The position numbers and the translations under genes are program-made. From Nibribacter roseus (GTDB taxonomy: Bacteria > Bacteroidota > Bacteroidia > Cytophagales > Hymenobacteraceae), in the NCBI RefSeq assembly GCF_042662225.1, contig NZ_JBHSYQ010000015.1, positions 434,001-498,000 on the forward strand: a DNA stretch of 64,000 nucleotides. The letters run 5' to 3'. Of this stretch, positions 25,242-34,413 are shown in pieces. Positions within the stretch are counted from its first letter, which is position 1. Each line of letters begins with the position of its first letter. The notes under the pieces were generated by a model. That model was given only the letters and a program-made list of their open reading frames with translations. It did no database searches and was not told the origin of the DNA.

Positions 25242-25258
25242 TCATCGGCAAAAAAATC

Positions 25259-26380
25259 ATGTATATGAAAACATATTTAAACAGGATATTATCCCTCTTT
25301 GTCGTTGCACTGGCTTTGAGTTCTTGTGAGAAAGATGAAGACAGAATCATCATCAAGGAAGGTGAGCCAGGCATTCTTTCTGCCTCACAGTCTAATTTGG
25401 TGCTTACGGTGGAAGATAAAGACAAAGATGCCATCACCTTCACCTGGACAAGGCCTAATTTCGGATTCAATGCGGCCCCAAATTATTCCCTTGAATTTGG
25501 TGTAGCGGGTAGTGAGTTTGCCGAGCCAGTAGTGGTAAACGTTGAAAATGCTCTGGTGAGAACCTTTAAGGTATCTGAACTAAATAACATAGCCGACAAT
25601 TTAGGATTGCCTGGTTTTCAACCAGGTGTAATGGAAGTAAGGTTGAAAGCCAGCGTAAGTGACTTTTATGAACCAGTTGTTTCAGCTCCTTTAGAGGTAA
25701 CCGTAACACCTTACCTGGCAGAACCGGAGTGGCCTGTAATCTTCTTGGTTGGTGCCGCATCTGAGAATGATTGGGATGCTTCAAGAGCAGTTCCGTTCTT
25801 CCGCGATGAAGAAGACCCATTTGTGTATACCCTGACCACGCGCTTAAGACCGGGTGACTTCAAGTTGCTTGCTTTTCGTGGAAACTGGAATACAGCTTGG
25901 GGTATGGGGGCTGCTAACAGCGACGGTAGCGTGAACCTGGCATTCCGTCCTGAAGAAAGTGCTCCTGATGTACCAAACTTCTCTGGACTTGTTCCTTCAG
26001 AAGGGTATTATACCATTAGAGTTAGTTTAAGAACTAACACAATTACGGTAGAGCCTTATCCGCAGGGAGCAACAGCGCCCACCTACAACTCCATTGGTAT
26101 AGTAGGAGCCTTCAGTGACTGGGGAAATAACCCAGATGTTATGATGACCAACTCTACCTTTAACCCACACATTTGGTATGGCACCCTGACCTTGGCAAAT
26201 GACTCAGAGGTAAAATTCAGAGTAAACCAAGACTGGAATACCAACTGGGGAGCTGGGGTAGATCCTGCCAAAAGGTATGGTAAAGGAAACTTTGGTTCAG
26301 CCAACATTCAAATGACGGCTGGTACTTACAATGTGCAGTTTAATGATCTTACCGGCAACTATGTGTTTATAAAACAGTAA
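25259..26380 (+). CDS. SusE-family outer-membrane starch-binding lipoprotein
   Basis: Surface lipoprotein that holds starch for SusCD. The 373-residue protein has lipobox ALSSC (about 23; start MYMKTYLNRIL, or ATG two codons later). An N-terminal SusE domain (about 40-155, with ITFTWTRPNFGFNAAPNYSL) is followed by two tandem SusE/F-type carbohydrate-binding modules: IFLVGAASENDWDASRAVPF with KLLAFRGNWNTAWGMG, and IGIVGAFSDWGNNPDVMMTN with VKFRVNQDWNTNWGAG. The paired NW..NWG aromatics are the probable glucan contacts. It lies 17 bp after SusD and is followed by a strong terminator, so it closes the operon. Confidence 0.93.
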   Translation: MYMKTYLNRILSLFVVALALSSCEKDEDRIIIKEGEPGILSASQSNLVLTVEDKDKDAITFTWTRPNFGFNAAPNYSLEFGVAGSEFAEPVVVNVENALVRTFKVSELNNIADNLGLPGFQPGVMEVRLKASVSDFYEPVVSAPLEVTVTPYLAEPEWPVIFLVGAASENDWDASRAVPFFRDEEDPFVYTLTTRLRPGDFKLLAFRGNWNTAWGMGAANSDGSVNLAFRPEESAPDVPNFSGLVPSEGYYTIRVSLRTNTITVEPYPQGATAPTYNSIGIVGAFSDWGNNPDVMMTNSTFNPHIWYGTLTLANDSEVKFRVNQDWNTNWGAGVDPAKRYGKGNFGSANIQMTAGTYNVQFNDLTGNYVFIKQ

Positions 26381-26401
26381 CTTGTTTTAGTTGCTTAACT
26401 A

Positions 26402-26442
26402 TTGCAAACAAACCCGGCCAAAACAGCCGGGTTTGTTTGCAA
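26402..26442 (+). terminator. Terminator of the susCDE operon
   Basis: TTGCAAACAAACCCGGC and its perfect complement (17-bp stem) around a 7-nt loop, 21 bp after the SusE-like stop. No long T-run follows, but stem stability is high. The rest of 26443-26757 has no gene and no other structure; a TTGTTTG at 26682-26688 could be a -33 element for the next gene without a matching -7 box. Confidence 0.8.
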
Positions 26443-26757
26443 ATATCGAATACACCAATTTTATCAGCTCTTTTAGGTTATTTAAGTTAGGCCAAAAGAA
26501 CCCAGCAACGGCAATGGTTCCCCTTTCTCATTTTCTTAATAGGGTATTTACCAGAGACCATTAAACGGCATATCAGCAGCACTTGGCTTTGCTTCCTCTC
26601 TTCAGCTAGATATTGATGTAAGCTGAGGGGAGGTTTAAATTGAAAGAAGCTTTAGGTGTAATTCAATGACCTCAAAAAATATTGTTTGTAAAATAAAAAG
26701 GAGGACAAACAACGGACAATATAAAATGCCCTTCCATTTAAGTATTTATCAGAGTAC

Positions 26758-29004
26758 ATGATTCGTTTTTTCTTACCTATTCTCTTATTACTGATTTTCA
26801 ATAGCCATCTGTTTGCCCAACAGGTTCAGCTCACGTTTAAGGTAGACATGCGGGGGCAGACGGTGTCATCCAACGGAGTGCACGTGGCTGGAAATTTCCA
26901 AAACCTAGCTGGTTACGGGTCCAACTGGAATCCAGGAACAACTCAGTTAACGGATCCAGACGGCGACAAAATTTATGAGGTGACGGTTTCCTTGCCCACT
27001 GGCGGGCTTTTCCAATATAAATTCGTTAATGGGAACAGCTGGGCAGGCGCTGAATTAGTACCTGCGGAATGCGGGGTGAACGACGGCAGCGGTAATATTA
27101 ACCGGACTGTAAACGCAATTTCCTCTACCACTACCACTCCGGCCAATGGTTTTGGGTCTTGTGAGGGTGGTACCCCAGAACCTCCCACTACTGACTATGC
27201 CACCCACTGGTGGAACGATGCTGTGTTTTACCAGATCTTTGTGCGCAGTTTTTATGACAGTAACGGAGACGGCCAGGGAGATTTTAAGGGAATGATGCAA
27301 AAGCTGGATTACCTGAACGATGGTGACCCCGCTACTACCACCGATTTGGGTATAACTGGTATCTGGCTGATGCCCATGAAAGAATCACCGAGCTACCATG
27401 GCTATGATGTCACGAACTATTACGCCACTGAGCCCGACTACGGTTCCATGGCTGATTTTGAGGCTTTTCTGGCGGCGGCACATGCCAGGGGCATCAAAGT
27501 GATTATTGACTTTGTCATGAACCACTCTTCTGACCAGCATCCTTGGTTTATAGAATCAGCGAGCAACCTCACCAACCCAAAGCGCAACTGGTACCGGTGG
27601 TCTGATACCCACCCTGGTTACAATGGGCCTTGGGGGCAGAACGTGTGGCATCTCCGGAACGGGAAATATTACTACGGTCTTTTCTGGGGCGGCATGCCCG
27701 ACCTGAACTGGGAAAATGCAGAACTAAAAGCTTCTATGTGGGACATTACCCGCTTCTGGTTGAATAAAGGAGTAGATGGTTATCGCATAGACGCTGTAAA
27801 ATATCTGGATGAAACAGGCTCACAGTTAGAGAATACCGAAGAGAATTTCCGAATACTGGAAGAGTTTAACCAAGTGGTGAAAATGGCTAACCCTAATGCT
27901 GTTACAGTCGGCGAGGCCTGGTCTAGTACACCATCAGTGGTGCCTTATGTGCAAAATGACCGCTTGGATTTAGCTTTTGAATTTGACCTTTCTTCGGCTA
28001 TCATAAATTCGGTGCGCAACAACAATCCTTCTGCCCTAAATAATCAGTTGAACCTTGTAAACCGCCTTTACCCTAAACTACAGTACGCCACTTTCCTGAC
28101 AAACCATGACCAGAACAGGGTAATGGGAGAGTTATACGGAAACATGGAGCACATGAAGCAAGCTGCGGCTCTTTACCTCGCCATGCCTGGTGTTCCTTTC
28201 CTGTACTATGGTGAGGAAGTGGGCATGCTAGGTTCTGGAGCAGATGAAGATAAGCGGAAACCGATGCAGTGGAACCCTGAGGTTAAGGCGGGCTTTACAA
28301 CGGGTACTCCCTGGCGAAGCGTAAACAGTAACTCTACTCAGTATAATGTGCAGGTAATGTCTGCAGATCCGGCATCTCTCTTAAGTCACTATAAAAAGCT
28401 AATTACCCTACGTAATGCCCAGCCAGCTTTAAGAAAGGGGTATCATCTGGAAGTGTCGGCTGGTAACGCTTCAGTGTTAAGCTTTGCGCGGGTGTTTGAG
28501 AAAGAGGCGGTTCTGGTGGTTTCAAACTTTGGCGCGGATGCTTTATCATCGCCTTCCTTCTCGGTGGCTGTTTCCTCTTTGCCAGCCGGAAACTATGCTG
28601 TCACTGAACTTTACACGAACCAACCCATGGGAACTGTCACGATAAATGAACAAGGCGGATTCAGTCATCATTCCTTTGCCGGAGCTTCGCTGGGTTCTGA
28701 TCATACCTGGATTTTGAAATTGTCTAGTGCTACAACTACCGGCATCAACCCAGAAGCAAACGCTCTGGAAGTCAACGTTTATCCTAATCCTGCTGCCGGT
28801 ATGGTTACTGTTTCAGGTGAAGCCTTAGGGAAAAAGAAGAATAGCCTAAAAGTTTATGACTTGACTGGTAAAGTATTGTACACGGCAGAGTTTACAGATT
28901 CCTCTTTTCTACTAGACACTAGTGATTTAGCGAACGGTACATATTTTATTCAGGTGCAAAACCATGGAAAACAATTCATGAAAAGGTTAGTGGTGAACCA
29001 TTAA
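26758..29004 (+). CDS. Secreted GH13 alpha-amylase with starch-binding and T9SS sorting domains
   Basis: Hydrolyses alpha-1,4-glucan outside the cell. The 748-residue protein starts with a signal peptide ending HLFAQ (about 21). A starch-binding immunoglobulin-like module (about 22-115, VQLTFKVDMRGQTVSSNGVH) and a proline/threonine linker come next, then the GH13 barrel from YQIFVRSFYDSNGDGQGDF. Predicted catalytic residues are Asp345 (DGYRIDAVKYL), Glu386 (VGEAWSS) and Asp451 (FLTNHDQNRV). The last ~75 residues form a type A T9SS C-terminal domain (EVNVYPNPAAGMVTVSGEAL to FMKRLVVNH), predicting export by T9SS and attachment or release at the surface. It starts about 315 bp after the sus terminator. 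Confidence 0.94.
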   Translation: MIRFFLPILLLLIFNSHLFAQQVQLTFKVDMRGQTVSSNGVHVAGNFQNLAGYGSNWNPGTTQLTDPDGDKIYEVTVSLPTGGLFQYKFVNGNSWAGAELVPAECGVNDGSGNINRTVNAISSTTTTPANGFGSCEGGTPEPPTTDYATHWWNDAVFYQIFVRSFYDSNGDGQGDFKGMMQKLDYLNDGDPATTTDLGITGIWLMPMKESPSYHGYDVTNYYATEPDYGSMADFEAFLAAAHARGIKVIIDFVMNHSSDQHPWFIESASNLTNPKRNWYRWSDTHPGYNGPWGQNVWHLRNGKYYYGLFWGGMPDLNWENAELKASMWDITRFWLNKGVDGYRIDAVKYLDETGSQLENTEENFRILEEFNQVVKMANPNAVTVGEAWSSTPSVVPYVQNDRLDLAFEFDLSSAIINSVRNNNPSALNNQLNLVNRLYPKLQYATFLTNHDQNRVMGELYGNMEHMKQAAALYLAMPGVPFLYYGEEVGMLGSGADEDKRKPMQWNPEVKAGFTTGTPWRSVNSNSTQYNVQVMSADPASLLSHYKKLITLRNAQPALRKGYHLEVSAGNASVLSFARVFEKEAVLVVSNFGADALSSPSFSVAVSSLPAGNYAVTELYTNQPMGTVTINEQGGFSHHSFAGASLGSDHTWILKLSSATTTGINPEANALEVNVYPNPAAGMVTVSGEALGKKKNSLKVYDLTGKVLYTAEFTDSSFLLDTSDLANGTYFIQVQNHGKQFMKRLVVNH

Positions 29005-29104
29005 TCTGAAACAGCTTGACATTAATTATTATGTTCAGAAAGTACAGTTATTTAGTCCACTAAGCTAGATACGAAAGCCTTTTTACCATCACAATTTGAA
29101 CTAC

Positions 29105-30664
29105 ATGAATAAACATACATTCCTAATCCTGGCCTCCCTTTGCATTTTCTCTGCAACAGCAGTATTTGCGCAAAACCAGAAAAACAATGTAAGCCAATGG
29201 CCACGCGGTATTACCTATGAAATCTTTGTGCAATCCTTCGCCGATTCTAACGGAGACGGAATAGGGGATATCAAAGGCATGACCTCTAAATTAGATTACC
29301 TGAAGAATTTAGGCGTGGAAGCCGTTTGGCTGATGCCCATCAACCCCTCGCCGTCTTACCATAAATATGATGTTACGGATTATTACGGCATTCACCCCGA
29401 CTACGGCACCATAGAAGATTTTAAAGAATTTACCCGTGAGGCACATAAGCGCAATATTAAAGTGGTGATAGACCTGGTGATCAACCACTCCTCCAGCAGT
29501 CACCCGTGGTTTCAGGAAGCCGTTAGAAACGAGAATAGCCCCTACCGTGAATATTACGTCTGGACCCATAAAGACGATCCGCAGACCCAGAAAGATGGGA
29601 AACCTACCGGTGCCGACTCTGACAACACCACGCATTGGCACAAAGTGAAGGATAGCGATTACCTCTACTACGGCTATTTCTACGGGGGTATGCCCGATCT
29701 GAATTATGACAGTCCCAAGCTGCGGCAGGAGGTATTTAAAATTGGCCGTTACTGGCTTACAGAAATGGACGTAGACGGGTTTAGGCTGGACGCAGCCCGT
29801 CATATATTCCCCGATGAGCGACCCCAAGATAACCACCAATGGTGGGTGTATTTCCGGAACGAGATGCAGAAAGCAAAGAAAGATGTATACCTGGTAGGGG
29901 AGGTTTGGGCGCCTGCCGACATTGTGGGGCCTTATCTGAAAGGCTTACCCGCACTTTTCAACTTTGACATGGGGTATGCTATTACCAAAGCGGTAAACGA
30001 AGAGCAGGCGGGAGACCTGGTAAAGAACCACAAGAAAATCAGAGACTTCTACGCAAGCGTTAACCCAGATTACATTGATGCCACCTTTTTGACAAACCAT
30101 GACCAGAACCGGATCATGAGCGCTGTCAATGGTGACATGAAAAAAGCCAAAATGGCGGCGGCTCTTTTGCTCACTTTGCCGGGCTCACCTTACCTGTACT
30201 ATGGCGAAGAAATTGGAATGAACGGTAAAAAGCCTGATGAGTACATTCGGGAGCCGTTCTTGTGGGACATGAAAACCAAAGACAAAAGCCGTACAACGTG
30301 GGTACAACCCAACTACAGTACAGAAAGTACAGTTGTTCCGCTTGCTGCCCAGCAAAAAGACAAGAATTCGTTGTTCAACCATTACAAAACGCTGGTAAAG
30401 TTGCGAAACAACAGCCCCGCCCTAACCTATGGTGAATTGGTGCCCCTGAATGTAGCACCCAAAAACGTGAGCGCTTTTCTGCGGCAGCACCAAGACCAAA
30501 CCCTGCTGGTACTGCACAACCTTTCTAAAGAGGAAGTAACCCTAGATCTGCCACAGGAAGCAACACAGTTTAACCGTGTTCATTTTAAAACCAAAGGCGG
30601 CAAAGTGAACAAAGGCACTGTAACAATACCCGGCTCAAGTAGCTTGATTCTGGAGAAGAATTAG
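29105..30664 (+). CDS. Secreted GH13 alpha-amylase family enzyme
   Basis: The GH13 enzyme of about 519 residues has a signal peptide ending AVFAQ and no added domains. It carries all four family regions: DLVINHSSSSHPWF, GFRLDAARHIFP (nucleophile Asp229), LVGEVWAP (acid/base Glu266) and FLTNHDQNRIM (Asp333), counted from ATG 29105. Sequence style matches oligo-1,4-glucan-type amylases acting on maltooligosaccharides. The earlier in-frame TTG at 29096 is a weaker start. It follows the T9SS amylase by about 100 bp and lacks its sorting domain, so it should act in the periplasm, complementing the surface enzyme. Confidence 0.93.
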   Translation: MNKHTFLILASLCIFSATAVFAQNQKNNVSQWPRGITYEIFVQSFADSNGDGIGDIKGMTSKLDYLKNLGVEAVWLMPINPSPSYHKYDVTDYYGIHPDYGTIEDFKEFTREAHKRNIKVVIDLVINHSSSSHPWFQEAVRNENSPYREYYVWTHKDDPQTQKDGKPTGADSDNTTHWHKVKDSDYLYYGYFYGGMPDLNYDSPKLRQEVFKIGRYWLTEMDVDGFRLDAARHIFPDERPQDNHQWWVYFRNEMQKAKKDVYLVGEVWAPADIVGPYLKGLPALFNFDMGYAITKAVNEEQAGDLVKNHKKIRDFYASVNPDYIDATFLTNHDQNRIMSAVNGDMKKAKMAAALLLTLPGSPYLYYGEEIGMNGKKPDEYIREPFLWDMKTKDKSRTTWVQPNYSTESTVVPLAAQQKDKNSLFNHYKTLVKLRNNSPALTYGELVPLNVAPKNVSAFLRQHQDQTLLVLHNLSKEEVTLDLPQEATQFNRVHFKTKGGKVNKGTVTIPGSSSLILEKN

Positions 30665-30672
30665 AATGTTAT

Positions 30673-30711
30673 CTGTTTTGGAGCTGTTATTCAGAAAACA
30701 GCTCCAAAACG
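30673..30711. repeat. Short palindromic repeat copy 8
   Basis: GTTTTGGAGCTGTT and AACAGCTCCAAAAC form a perfect 14-bp stem (30675-30710) with a 7-8 nt loop, between the GH13 stop and the GH97 gene. Confidence 0.75.
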
Positions 30712-30751
30712 CATTTGTTAAATCAAATCACAAACCTCAAATTCTAAAAAC

Positions 30752-32896
30752 ATGAGTAGACTCTTTTTTATAATAAGCTTTCTAATGACCTGCAGTGGTA
30801 TTGTTGCCGCGCAGGAGCTGAAGTCACCTAACGGCAATCTGGTCTTGCGCTTTACGCTACAGAACGGAGGCGTTCCGACCTATGCCCTTTCCTACAAAGG
30901 CAAAAGCGTGGTGAAACCAAGTAAGCTGGGGCTGGAACTGAAAAACGATAAAAAGTCCCTGCTGAATGATTTCTCCGTCACAGACACCAAGACTTCGTCT
31001 TTTGATGAAACTTGGACTCCGGTTTGGGGCGAAGTGAAAACCATTCGTAACCACTACAATGAACTGGCGGTGACCCTGAACCAAAAAGAAACCGACCGGC
31101 AAATGGTGCTCCGGTTTCGGCTGTTCAATGATGGTCTGGGTTTCCGGTATGAGTTCCCAGAACAGAAGAACCTCACCTACTTTGTCATAAAAGAGGAGAA
31201 AACGCAGTTTGCCATGGCCGGTGACCACAAGGCCTTCTGGATACCGGGCGACTATGATACCCAAGAGTATGACTTCACCACCTCTAAACTATCAGAGATA
31301 AGAAGCCTGATGCCCAAAGCCATTACGGCCAATGTATCGCAGACATCCTTCTCACCAACCGGCGTGCAAACATCTTTAATAATGAAATCAACCGATGGTC
31401 TGTACATTAACCTGCACGAGGCCGCTTTGGTGAACTACCCGGTCATGCACCTGAACCTGGATGACCAAAACATGGTGTTTGAGTCTTGGCTCACGCCCGA
31501 TGCTCTGGGGGACAAAGGCTATATGCAGGCTCCACGCCCTACACCGTGGCGCACCGTTATAGTAAGTGATGATGCCCGTGAAATTCTGGCGTCTAAGATG
31601 ACATACAACCTGAACGAGCCGAGCAAAATTGAAAATACCTCCTGGATCACGCCAACTAAATACATTGGGGTTTGGTGGGAGATGATTACCGGTAAAAGCT
31701 CTTGGGCTTATACAGATGATTTCCCAAGCGTGCAGCTAGGAGTAACTGACTATACCAAAGCTAAGCCCAATGGCAAACATGCCGCCAACACGGCGCACGT
31801 GAAAAAGTACATTGATTTTGCGGCCAAGCATGGCTTTGATGCAGTGCTGGTTGAAGGTTGGAACGTGGGCTGGGAAGACTGGTTTGGCCACCACAAAGAC
31901 TATGTGTTTGATTTTGTGACGCCTTATCCAGATTTCGATGTAAAGGAAATAGGGAAATATGCAGAATCTAAAGGTGTGAAAATGATGATGCACCATGAGA
32001 CTTCTTCCTCGGTTCGGAACTATGAACGCCACTTGGACACCGCCTACCAATTTATGAAAGCAAACGGCTATGACGCCGTGAAAAGCGGGTATGTAGGCGA
32101 TATACTGCCAAGGGGAGAGAACCATTACAGCCAATGGATTGTAAACCACTACCAATATGCCTTAGAGAAAGCCGCCGATTATAAGATCATGGTTAATGCG
32201 CATGAGGCTGTTAGGCCAACCGGACTTGCCCGTACCTGGCCAAATTTGATTGGAAATGAATCAGCCAGGGGTACAGAATACCAGGCTTTCGGAGGCTCAA
32301 AACCAAACCACGTGACTGTAATACCTTTCACACGCCTCATAGGCGGACCAATGGACTACACGCCTGGTATCTTTGAAATGGACATCAGTAAGCTGAACCC
32401 GGAGAACACCTCTCATGTGAACAGCACCCTGGCTAATCAACTGGCACTGTACCTGACCATGTACAGCCCTCTGCAAATGGCGGCTGACCTGCCAGAGCAT
32501 TATGAAAGGTTCCCTGACGCATTCCAGTTCATTAAAGACGTAGCCGTTGATTGGGACGATAGCAAGTACCTTGAGGCTGAACCAGGTGAATATGTAACTG
32601 TGGCACGCAAGGCGAAGAAGACCGGCCAGTGGTTTCTAGGCAGCGTAGGCGGTAATAACGCAAGAACATCTTCCATCAGATTCGATTTCCTTGACAAAGG
32701 CAAGACCTATATCGCCACCATTTACGCCGATGCCAAAGATGCACACTATAATACGAACCCGCAGGCTTACACCATCCGTAAGGTAGTGGTGAACAACAAG
32801 TCAAAGCTGTCACAATTTGTGGCTCCGGGCGGCGGTTATGCCATCAGTTTTGAAGAAGCCAGCAAAGCCCAAACCAAAGGACTTAAGCGCCTGTAG
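30752..32896 (+). CDS. susB: GH97 alpha-glucosidase (SusB-like)
   Basis: Periplasmic alpha-glucosidase releasing glucose from maltooligosaccharides. The 714-residue protein has a signal peptide (MSRLFFIISFLMTCSGIVAAQE), then the GH97 N-terminal super-sandwich (LKSPNGNLVLRFTLQNGG; FRLFNDGLGFRYEFPE). The catalytic barrel (SWITPTKYIGVWWEM; AAKHGFDAVLVEGWNVGWED) contains conserved acidic motifs (MVNAHEAVRPTGLARTWPN then GNESARGTEYQAF). A C-terminal beta domain completes it. Presence of the HE and NE motifs suits an inverting SusB-type enzyme, though retaining GH97 members exist. It is convergent with the disaccharide transporter, from which a strong terminator separates it. Confidence 0.95.
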   Translation: MSRLFFIISFLMTCSGIVAAQELKSPNGNLVLRFTLQNGGVPTYALSYKGKSVVKPSKLGLELKNDKKSLLNDFSVTDTKTSSFDETWTPVWGEVKTIRNHYNELAVTLNQKETDRQMVLRFRLFNDGLGFRYEFPEQKNLTYFVIKEEKTQFAMAGDHKAFWIPGDYDTQEYDFTTSKLSEIRSLMPKAITANVSQTSFSPTGVQTSLIMKSTDGLYINLHEAALVNYPVMHLNLDDQNMVFESWLTPDALGDKGYMQAPRPTPWRTVIVSDDAREILASKMTYNLNEPSKIENTSWITPTKYIGVWWEMITGKSSWAYTDDFPSVQLGVTDYTKAKPNGKHAANTAHVKKYIDFAAKHGFDAVLVEGWNVGWEDWFGHHKDYVFDFVTPYPDFDVKEIGKYAESKGVKMMMHHETSSSVRNYERHLDTAYQFMKANGYDAVKSGYVGDILPRGENHYSQWIVNHYQYALEKAADYKIMVNAHEAVRPTGLARTWPNLIGNESARGTEYQAFGGSKPNHVTVIPFTRLIGGPMDYTPGIFEMDISKLNPENTSHVNSTLANQLALYLTMYSPLQMAADLPEHYERFPDAFQFIKDVAVDWDDSKYLEAEPGEYVTVARKAKKTGQWFLGSVGGNNARTSSIRFDFLDKGKTYIATIYADAKDAHYNTNPQAYTIRKVVVNNKSKLSQFVAPGGGYAISFEEASKAQTKGLKRL

Positions 32897-32931
32897 TTTT
32901 AGAGCTACTTTTAGAAAAACAGGTCAAAAAC
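32896..32931. repeat. Short palindromic repeat copy 9
   Basis: GTTTTAGAGCTAC and AGGTCAAAAAC around TTTTAGAAAAAC, starting at the last base of the GH97 stop codon. Its right arm merges into the adjoining terminator. Confidence 0.6.
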
Positions 32932-32969
32932 AGAAGAGCCCAAGGAGTTTCCTTGGGCTCTTCTGTTTT
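32927..32969. terminator. Bidirectional terminator between susB and the MFS gene
   Basis: AAAACAGAAGAGCCCAAGGA and its exact complement (20-bp perfect stem) around GTT, with A- and T-runs on the two sides. It ends both convergent transcripts. Confidence 0.92.
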
Positions 32970-32984
32970 AAAGGTACATGGTAT

Positions 32985-34310
32985 TTAAGCTACATGCTCG
33001 TCTACATCACGCACCATTAAGGTCAGCAAGCCTGCAAAAATCATGGAGCAGCCGCCTAACACCAGTACATAAATAGATTGGCCGTCAAATAGGTTCTTGT
33101 TGAAGAAGTCCAGCAGGGAGCCAGCTACAATCTGTGGTATAACAATGAAAAAGTTGAAAACACCCATGTAATAGCCCATCCGTTTGGCGGGCAATGAACC
33201 AGCCAGAATAGCGTAAGGCATGGTCAGAATACTGGCCCAGGCAATACCAACGCCCACCATAGACAACACCAGCATGTTAGGATCTGAGATAAAGTATATA
33301 GAGATAAGGCCCAGACCGCCAATGGTAAGGCAAATGAGGTGCGTAACCTTTCGGCTGGTTTTCTTAGCCAGTACTGGTAACACAAACGCGAAAACGGCAG
33401 ATACGCCATTGTAAACAGCAAAGCAAATTCCTACCCAGTCAGCGCCTTCGTTGTACAGTTTAGAGGTAGTGTCTGAAGTACCGTACACATGGCTTGTAAT
33501 GGCGGGAGTAGTAAAGATCCACATGGCAAACAGGGCAAACCAGGTGAAAAACTGCACCAACGCCAGCTGCAGCATGGTTTTCGGCATTTTGAAAATACCG
33601 AAGAAGGTTTCCAGCACTCCTTGCCAGAAAGTGGTTTCTTTCTTTTCCCGCTCAAATTCCTCTAAATCCTCGGGTGGATATTCTTTCGTTTTAAGCACCG
33701 TCCAAAGCACGGCTAGAAAGAACACAATGCCCCCAGAGTAAAAAGCCCATTTCACCGAAGGAGGTATTTCACCGGCCGGTGCGGTGTTTGGAACTCCAAT
33801 CCAGTTATTGAAAATCCAGGGAAGGGAAGAGGCAACTACCGCACCCACACCAATAAAAAAAGTTTGAGCGGCAAAACCAGTAGTACGCTGTTCCGACGGC
33901 AATAAGTCCCCTACCAAAGCTCGGAACGGCTCCATGGATACGTTGATAGAAGTATCTAAAATCCAGAGCATACCCACCGCCATCCAGAGCACTGATGAAT
34001 TAGGCATGATGAACAGTGAGATGGAAGCCAAAATGGCCCCAATCATGAAGAACGGTTTGCGCCGTCCGTACTTCGGGCTCCAGGTACGGTCGCTCAGGTA
34101 CCCGACGATAGGCTGCACCACCAGTCCGGTTACGGGGGCGGCCAGCCAGTACAGCGCTATTTCAGTACCGCCTAAAGTTTCGAAAATCCGGCTCACGTTG
34201 GCGTTCTGCAACGCAAATCCGAACTGTATTCCTAGAAACCCGAAACTCATGTTCCAGATTTGCCAGAAAGATAGACGCGGTTTAACGGGCGTCTGTATTG
34301 TTTGTGCCAT
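32985..34310 (-). CDS. Disaccharide MFS transporter (SLC45/GPH-like, probable maltose)
   Basis: Inner-membrane symporter of about 12 segments, 441 residues. It carries the GPH/SLC45-type hallmark between helices 2 and 3 (PIVGYLSDRTWSPKYGRRKPF at about 67-87) and MEPFRALVGDLLPSEQRTTGFA, which are typical of Bacteroidota maltose/sucrose-like transporters next to GH65 and beta-PGM genes. It heads the minus-strand run leading to a lipoprotein amylase and maltose phosphorylase, so import of maltose for cytoplasmic phosphorolysis is the natural role. The substrate is inferred from context, not sequence. The palindromic repeat at 34337-34375 lies just upstream. Confidence 0.86.
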   Translation of the reverse strand: MAQTIQTPVKPRLSFWQIWNMSFGFLGIQFGFALQNANVSRIFETLGGTEIALYWLAAPVTGLVVQPIVGYLSDRTWSPKYGRRKPFFMIGAILASISLFIMPNSSVLWMAVGMLWILDTSINVSMEPFRALVGDLLPSEQRTTGFAAQTFFIGVGAVVASSLPWIFNNWIGVPNTAPAGEIPPSVKWAFYSGGIVFFLAVLWTVLKTKEYPPEDLEEFEREKKETTFWQGVLETFFGIFKMPKTMLQLALVQFFTWFALFAMWIFTTPAITSHVYGTSDTTSKLYNEGADWVGICFAVYNGVSAVFAFVLPVLAKKTSRKVTHLICLTIGGLGLISIYFISDPNMLVLSMVGVGIAWASILTMPYAILAGSLPAKRMGYYMGVFNFFIVIPQIVAGSLLDFFNKNLFDGQSIYVLVLGGCSMIFAGLLTLMVRDVDEHVA

Positions 34311-34336
34311 GGGCAGTTTGGTTTGAGGTGATAGTT

Positions 34337-34375
34337 TGTTTTGGAGCTAGTTTTAAGAAAACAGGCCGAAAACAG
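34337..34375. repeat. Short palindromic repeat copy 10
   Basis: TTGTTTTGGAGCTAG and CAGGCCGAAAACAG around TTTTAAGAAAA, in the 103-bp gap between the transporter and the lipoprotein amylase gene. Confidence 0.65.
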
Positions 34376-34413
34376 AGCTTGAAAAGCACAATGTTCAGAG
34401 CCTGCTAAGTATG

